Source: Chloroflexota bacterium (lineage in GTDB: Bacteria; Chloroflexota; UBA5177; JANWHV01). From it: 6,186 nt of DNA. Numbering within the stretch: the stretch's first letter is position 1; every line of letters starts with the position of its first letter. This document shows positions 5,015 through 6,186 of the stretch, one piece after another. The stretch lies in contig JAICHN010000310.1 in assembly GCA_025924845.1 (NCBI GenBank), forward strand, positions 1 through 6,186, given 5' to 3'. Under the pieces are notes generated by a model, which saw only the letters and a program-made list of their open reading frames with translations, had not been told where the DNA came from and did no database searches. The translations under genes and the position numbers were made by a program.

Positions 5015-6186
5015 ATGTCAAACGTCACATTATCCAGTGTAGAGCGCGTCGGTGTCGGCAAGCTGCATTGCGTCACCTTTGTGGAGATCTGTGAGCGGCT
5101 GATCCGCGTACGGTCGCTGGTTGACGACCCGCACCATCAGTCACGGAAACAGGGCTCCGCGATGGTGCGCGTCCTCCACGAGGGGTTGCGCGCGGTGGAG
5201 CGACACCTCGAATCGCTTCGTCGGCCTATCTTTGCCGAGCAGTCGAACGACACGGCGTACCAGACTGCTGGGCTGGCCGTCGCCGCCATCGGCCTGCGCG
5301 AGGTGCAGGGCCATCTCAACTACCTCGGCGGTCGGCGACCGCTGGGCACCGCCGATCTTTTCGTGCGGAAGCTGGTGGCCGAGGGTGTACCAATTCCCGT
5401 CCCTACTCTCTGCCCGGTGGATGTCCCCGACCTGCTTTTAAGTGATGTCGGATCGGCCTTTCGAGGGCGCCTTTTGGCGGCCGGCCTCAAAGCGGACGCG
5501 CCGGGGCGTGACGCACCGGTCCTGACCATCCCCACCATTGACGTGCTCGATCCGCTCACCTGGCCGGCGCTCCTCTACCCTCTGGCCGCGGTACTGGTGA
5601 GCAGACGGCACATAGCCTCTCGACTGCGCGAGCCGTCGACGCTCGACGCGGAGAAGGTGCGCCGCCTCTACGTGGCCGCCGTGGCGGCGCGTCTCGTCGG
5701 CGAACCGACCTACGCGGCGTGCGCCTCGCAGGCTCTCGTGGACCGCCTGAGCGGCGGCGCGATCGGATCCGATCTTGCCTTGATCGCTCGGGCCACGGCG
5801 CCCTATGTGCTGGCCATGGAGATCGCCGAAGACGATTCGCTCACCGACTATTTCACTAAGCGCCTGCGCGACGGGTACATGGCCGCGAACGGACCGGGTG
5901 AGGCGCCTGGTTTAGTCGATCCTGCCGATCCTCTGGAAAGCGGCGCCCTGAACGACTTTCTCGGAGCGGACATTCCGGCGCCCGCCCTCCCCACCGCGCC
6001 CGATGTGGTCGAGTTGGTGCGGCTATTGGCGGACGGGAGGCCTATTAATGCCCTGGCGCCCGACCTGCCGACTGACTTCGCGGCACGGCTGGACGCGGGC
6101 GCTGACGCCCCACGTTTCTATGCCGTGCTCGACGAGGCGAACGAACGTCCCTGCTCGCTCTCGGCCATCCTCACGGCCGGCCTACA
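5015..6186 (+). CDS. Uncharacterised protein, possible inactivated zinc metallopeptidase scaffold (3' end outside window)
   Basis: From ATG 5015 the frame is open without a stop to the right edge (390 full codons). Codon use is strongly GC3-rich and the translation looks like a real protein, mostly helical and without signal peptide or membrane segments. An in-frame TAG at 5006-5008 makes this ATG the first possible start; no Shine-Dalgarno site precedes it. No family is firmly recognised. Residues 179-193 (DPLTWPALLYPLAAV) and 215-235 (LYVAAVAARLVGEPTYAA core, 218-235) recall zincin-like proteins with a 'P-L-x-W-P-x-L-x-H-E-x-G-H' helix followed by 'E-I-x-A-D-L-x-A-x-R-L-x-G-P-x-Y'. In that alignment HExxH becomes YPLAA (188-192), the downstream Glu becomes R217 and the Asp A221, so all metal ligands would be lost. 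The N-terminal part (about 20-105) is helical and rich in charged residues (HHQSRKQ, 40-46). The gene is divergent from the phosphatase. Gene existence is strong; the zincin link is inference. Confidence 0.8.
   Translation, partial: MSNVTLSSVERVGVGKLHCVTFVEICERLIRVRSLVDDPHHQSRKQGSAMVRVLHEGLRAVERHLESLRRPIFAEQSNDTAYQTAGLAVAAIGLREVQGHLNYLGGRRPLGTADLFVRKLVAEGVPIPVPTLCPVDVPDLLLSDVGSAFRGRLLAAGLKADAPGRDAPVLTIPTIDVLDPLTWPALLYPLAAVLVSRRHIASRLREPSTLDAEKVRRLYVAAVAARLVGEPTYAACASQALVDRLSGGAIGSDLALIARATAPYVLAMEIAEDDSLTDYFTKRLRDGYMAANGPGEAPGLVDPADPLESGALNDFLGADIPAPALPTAPDVVELVRLLADGRPINALAPDLPTDFAARLDAGADAPRFYAVLDEANERPCSLSAILTAGL

Noticed and set aside
4962..5021. TTG start at 5021 for the phosphatase
   Set aside because: It would add 20 residues through the probable promoter. 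The GTG at 4961 gives a family-like N-terminus directly before GDLHG and has a Shine-Dalgarno site.
5121..5559. Open frames at 5121-5441 (+), 5137-5319 (-) and 5320-5559 (-)
   Set aside because: They are alternative-frame shadows of the long open frame starting at 5015, with Arg/Ser/Thr-rich translations.

Overview
This is a high-GC bacterial chromosome fragment with tightly packed genes on both strands. The signals are bacterial: Shine-Dalgarno sites, sigma70-like -10 boxes and a type II toxin-antitoxin pair. No rRNA, tRNA, CRISPR array or transposase is visible, so placement rests on protein style alone. The NnrS-like membrane protein, the toxin type and the apparently leaderless gene fit Chloroflexota or a similar high-GC soil or thermal lineage. 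That is a low-confidence guess.

Layout from left to right: (1) the 3' end of an NnrS-like haem/membrane protein gene (+), then a small hairpin, then a convergent DHA3/MFS_3-type drug or siderophore efflux gene (-). (2) A roughly 290-bp divergent intergenic region containing a short perfect inverted repeat. (3) A two-gene toxin-antitoxin operon (+): an unusually long 149-aa antitoxin overlapping by 14 nt a GTG-started 97-aa RelE/ParE-superfamily toxin. (4) A convergent PLP-dependent class I aminotransferase of the kynurenine/methionine aminotransferase type (-), with a strong ribosome binding site, a leader hairpin and a candidate promoter. (5) A small 54-aa two-helix membrane protein (+) whose stop codon overlaps tail-to-tail with that of a PPP-family metallophosphatase (-). 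(6) From a very short divergent region, an uncharacterised gene (+) that runs off the right edge with no stop codon; at least 390 codons are visible.

The genes look like a set of independent units, with no single pathway joining them. Two places deserve most attention. The last gene appears to keep the scaffold of a zinc metallopeptidase while lacking the HExxH and third-ligand residues. It also appears to be leaderless and to share an 8-bp palindromic -10 element (AGTATACT) with the divergent phosphatase gene. The second is the toxin-antitoxin operon, whose antitoxin has a long coiled-coil-like N-terminus in place of a recognisable DNA-binding domain.
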